Of a stretch of DNA of 64,000 nucleotides, positions 63,294-64,000 are shown in pieces; positions within the stretch are counted from its first letter, which is position 1, and every line of letters starts with the position of its first letter. Made by a program: the position numbers and the translations under genes. Origin of the DNA: Salegentibacter salinarum (GTDB taxonomy: Bacteria > Bacteroidota > Bacteroidia > Flavobacteriales > Flavobacteriaceae); assembly GCF_900168115.1 (NCBI RefSeq), contig NZ_FUZC01000009.1, positions 109,907-173,906 on the forward strand. Direction: 5' to 3'. Under the pieces are notes generated by a model that had not been told where the DNA came from, searched no databases, and worked only from the letters and a program-made list of their open reading frames with translations.

Positions 63294-63611
63294 ATGAGTG
63301 AAGAAAAAAAGAAACCTAAAAAAGGTCAGATAAACATAGAACTGGATGAAGCTGTAGCCGAAGGAACGTATTCCAATTTGGCTATAATCAATCATTCTGT
63401 TTCAGAATTTGTGGTAGATTTTGTGAATATAATGCCAGGAAGACCTAAAAGTAAAGTGAAATCGAGAATTATTCTCACTCCACAACACGCCAAGCGTTTA
63501 TTGAAAGCTTTAAACGATAATATTCAGCGTTTTGAAAAAGCTCACGGTGAAATTAGAGATTATGAAAAAGCGCCAATGCCATTAAACTTCGGTCCAACCG
63601 GCCAGGCTTAA
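63294..63611 (+). CDS. DUF3467 protein
   Basis: 105 residues. GQINIELDEAVAEGTYSNLA, FVVDFVNIMPGRPKSKVKSR and LTPQHAKRLLKALNDNIQRF cover the DUF3467 domain, a small beta-rich family found in Bacteroidota and other phyla, whose role is not known. In many flavobacteria it follows rpoC directly. Here the SNF2 gene and a spacer lie between them. Confidence 0.85.
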   Translation: MSEEKKKPKKGQINIELDEAVAEGTYSNLAIINHSVSEFVVDFVNIMPGRPKSKVKSRIILTPQHAKRLLKALNDNIQRFEKAHGEIRDYEKAPMPLNFGPTGQA

Positions 63612-63631
63612 TTTAGCTTAAAATATATTTT

Positions 63632-63667
63632 AAAAACCCACAGAACTATGAATTCTGTGGGTTTTTT
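63632..63667 (+). terminator. Terminator after the DUF3467 gene
   Basis: AAAAACCCACAGAA and TTCTGTGGGTTTTT form a 14-base-pair stem with a CTATGAA loop and a run of six T. The 5' end of a group II intron begins five bases after the last T. Confidence 0.9.
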
Positions 63668-63671
63668 AATG

Positions 63672-64000
63672 GTGTGCCGTGCATGGCATATCACTTGACG
63701 GTGCAAGTCCGTTATGGGGGTTTATAGCTACCTATCATTAGCCAAAGGCAAGGGTGTCCATCGTGAGGTGGAATCTGAAGGAAGCCTGCGGCAAAGTTCC
63801 GGTCCGAGGAACACGAACATCATATAAGGCATAGCTGATCTGGATGAGCTTGCCATACAAAGCGAAGTCCTAAAGCTATACGGAGATCAGGGTGTAGATG
63901 ATGCGGATATATGGAATGAAAGTGATATGTCTTACCGCGGGAGATCTCACAGACATAGGTGAAACAGTGTATGAGCCTATGGTTGAAACAAGATTTATTG
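63672..64000 (+). mobile_element. Group II intron, 5' part (cut by the window end)
   Basis: Begins GTGTGCCGTGC, the GTGYG 5' splice-site consensus of group II introns. The following ACGGTGCAAGTCCGTTATGG, TTAGCCAAAGGCAAGGGTGT, GTGAGGTGGAATCTGAAGGA and CCGGTCCGAGGAACACGAAC are the conserved domain I stretches common to bacterial group II introns, and GGTGAAACAGTG near 63958 continues in domain I. The domain IV reading frame (reverse transcriptase/maturase) and the 3' end lie beyond base 64000. The intron is inserted just past a rho-independent terminator. Confidence 0.88.

Overview
This is an AT-rich chromosomal window from a member of the Bacteroidota, most likely a marine or halotolerant Flavobacteriaceae. 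The assignment rests on the protein families (a SprB-type repeat, DUF3467, DUF2851, a NamZ-like DUF1343 lipoprotein, flavobacterial RecQ), on Bacteroidota promoters of the TTG-N~19-TAnnTTTG type, on the general lack of Shine-Dalgarno sequences, and on the order tRNAs-tuf-tRNA(Trp)-secE-nusG-rplKAJL-rpoBC. A genus near Gramella, Salegentibacter or Zunongwangia is a guess.

Region 1 (1-20640) is a surface-polysaccharide (LPS O-antigen or capsule) biosynthesis locus. It holds nine or more glycosyltransferases of GT-A and GT-B fold, a UDP-GlcNAc 2-epimerase on the opposite strand, a NeuB-type nonulosonate synthase, an asparagine-synthase-like amidotransferase, two SAM methyltransferases, a Wzy-type polymerase and, at the end, a WcaJ-type initiating sugar-phosphate transferase. 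Most genes overlap by a few bases, as in one long operon. The locus shows rearrangement: a 5' fragment of a second neuB, a tandem duplicated glycosyltransferase, and several palindromic intergenic repeats, one of which seems to have inserted in frame in a glycosyltransferase.

Region 2 (20686-33422) is housekeeping and envelope: lnt, pssA, an envelope operon (kdsD-tatC-AhpD-like-lptB), recQ, a metalloprotease-like lipoprotein, a methyltransferase, a YkgJ-type cysteine-cluster protein, a NamZ-like lipoprotein and a LolE-type permease.

Region 3 (33494-43702) has a cysteine synthase-like enzyme, two unusual AGCS (AlsT) amino-acid transporters that each carry a secreted SprB-like domain and a lipoyl-like domain ahead of the permease, small membrane and secreted proteins, an SGNH lipoprotein, a PspC-domain protein, an acyl-CoA dehydrogenase, and two pseudogenes not marked by any long reading frame: a DUF2851 remnant and a frameshifted helix-hairpin-helix (ComEA-like) gene.

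Region 4 (43729-58883) is the translation and transcription core: rpsU with a rare strong Shine-Dalgarno sequence, a Xer recombinase, hpf, five tRNAs, tuf, secE, nusG, rplK, rplA, rplJ, rplL, rpoB and rpoC. Region 5 (59024-64000) has a large SNF2 helicase with two SWIM zinc fingers, a DUF3467 protein and, at the right edge, the 5' end of a group II intron just downstream of a terminator. No CRISPR array, prophage, rRNA or recognisable defence island was seen. The most unusual signals are the AlsT fusions, the double-SWIM SNF2 protein, the intron at the terminator and the cluster of decaying genes.
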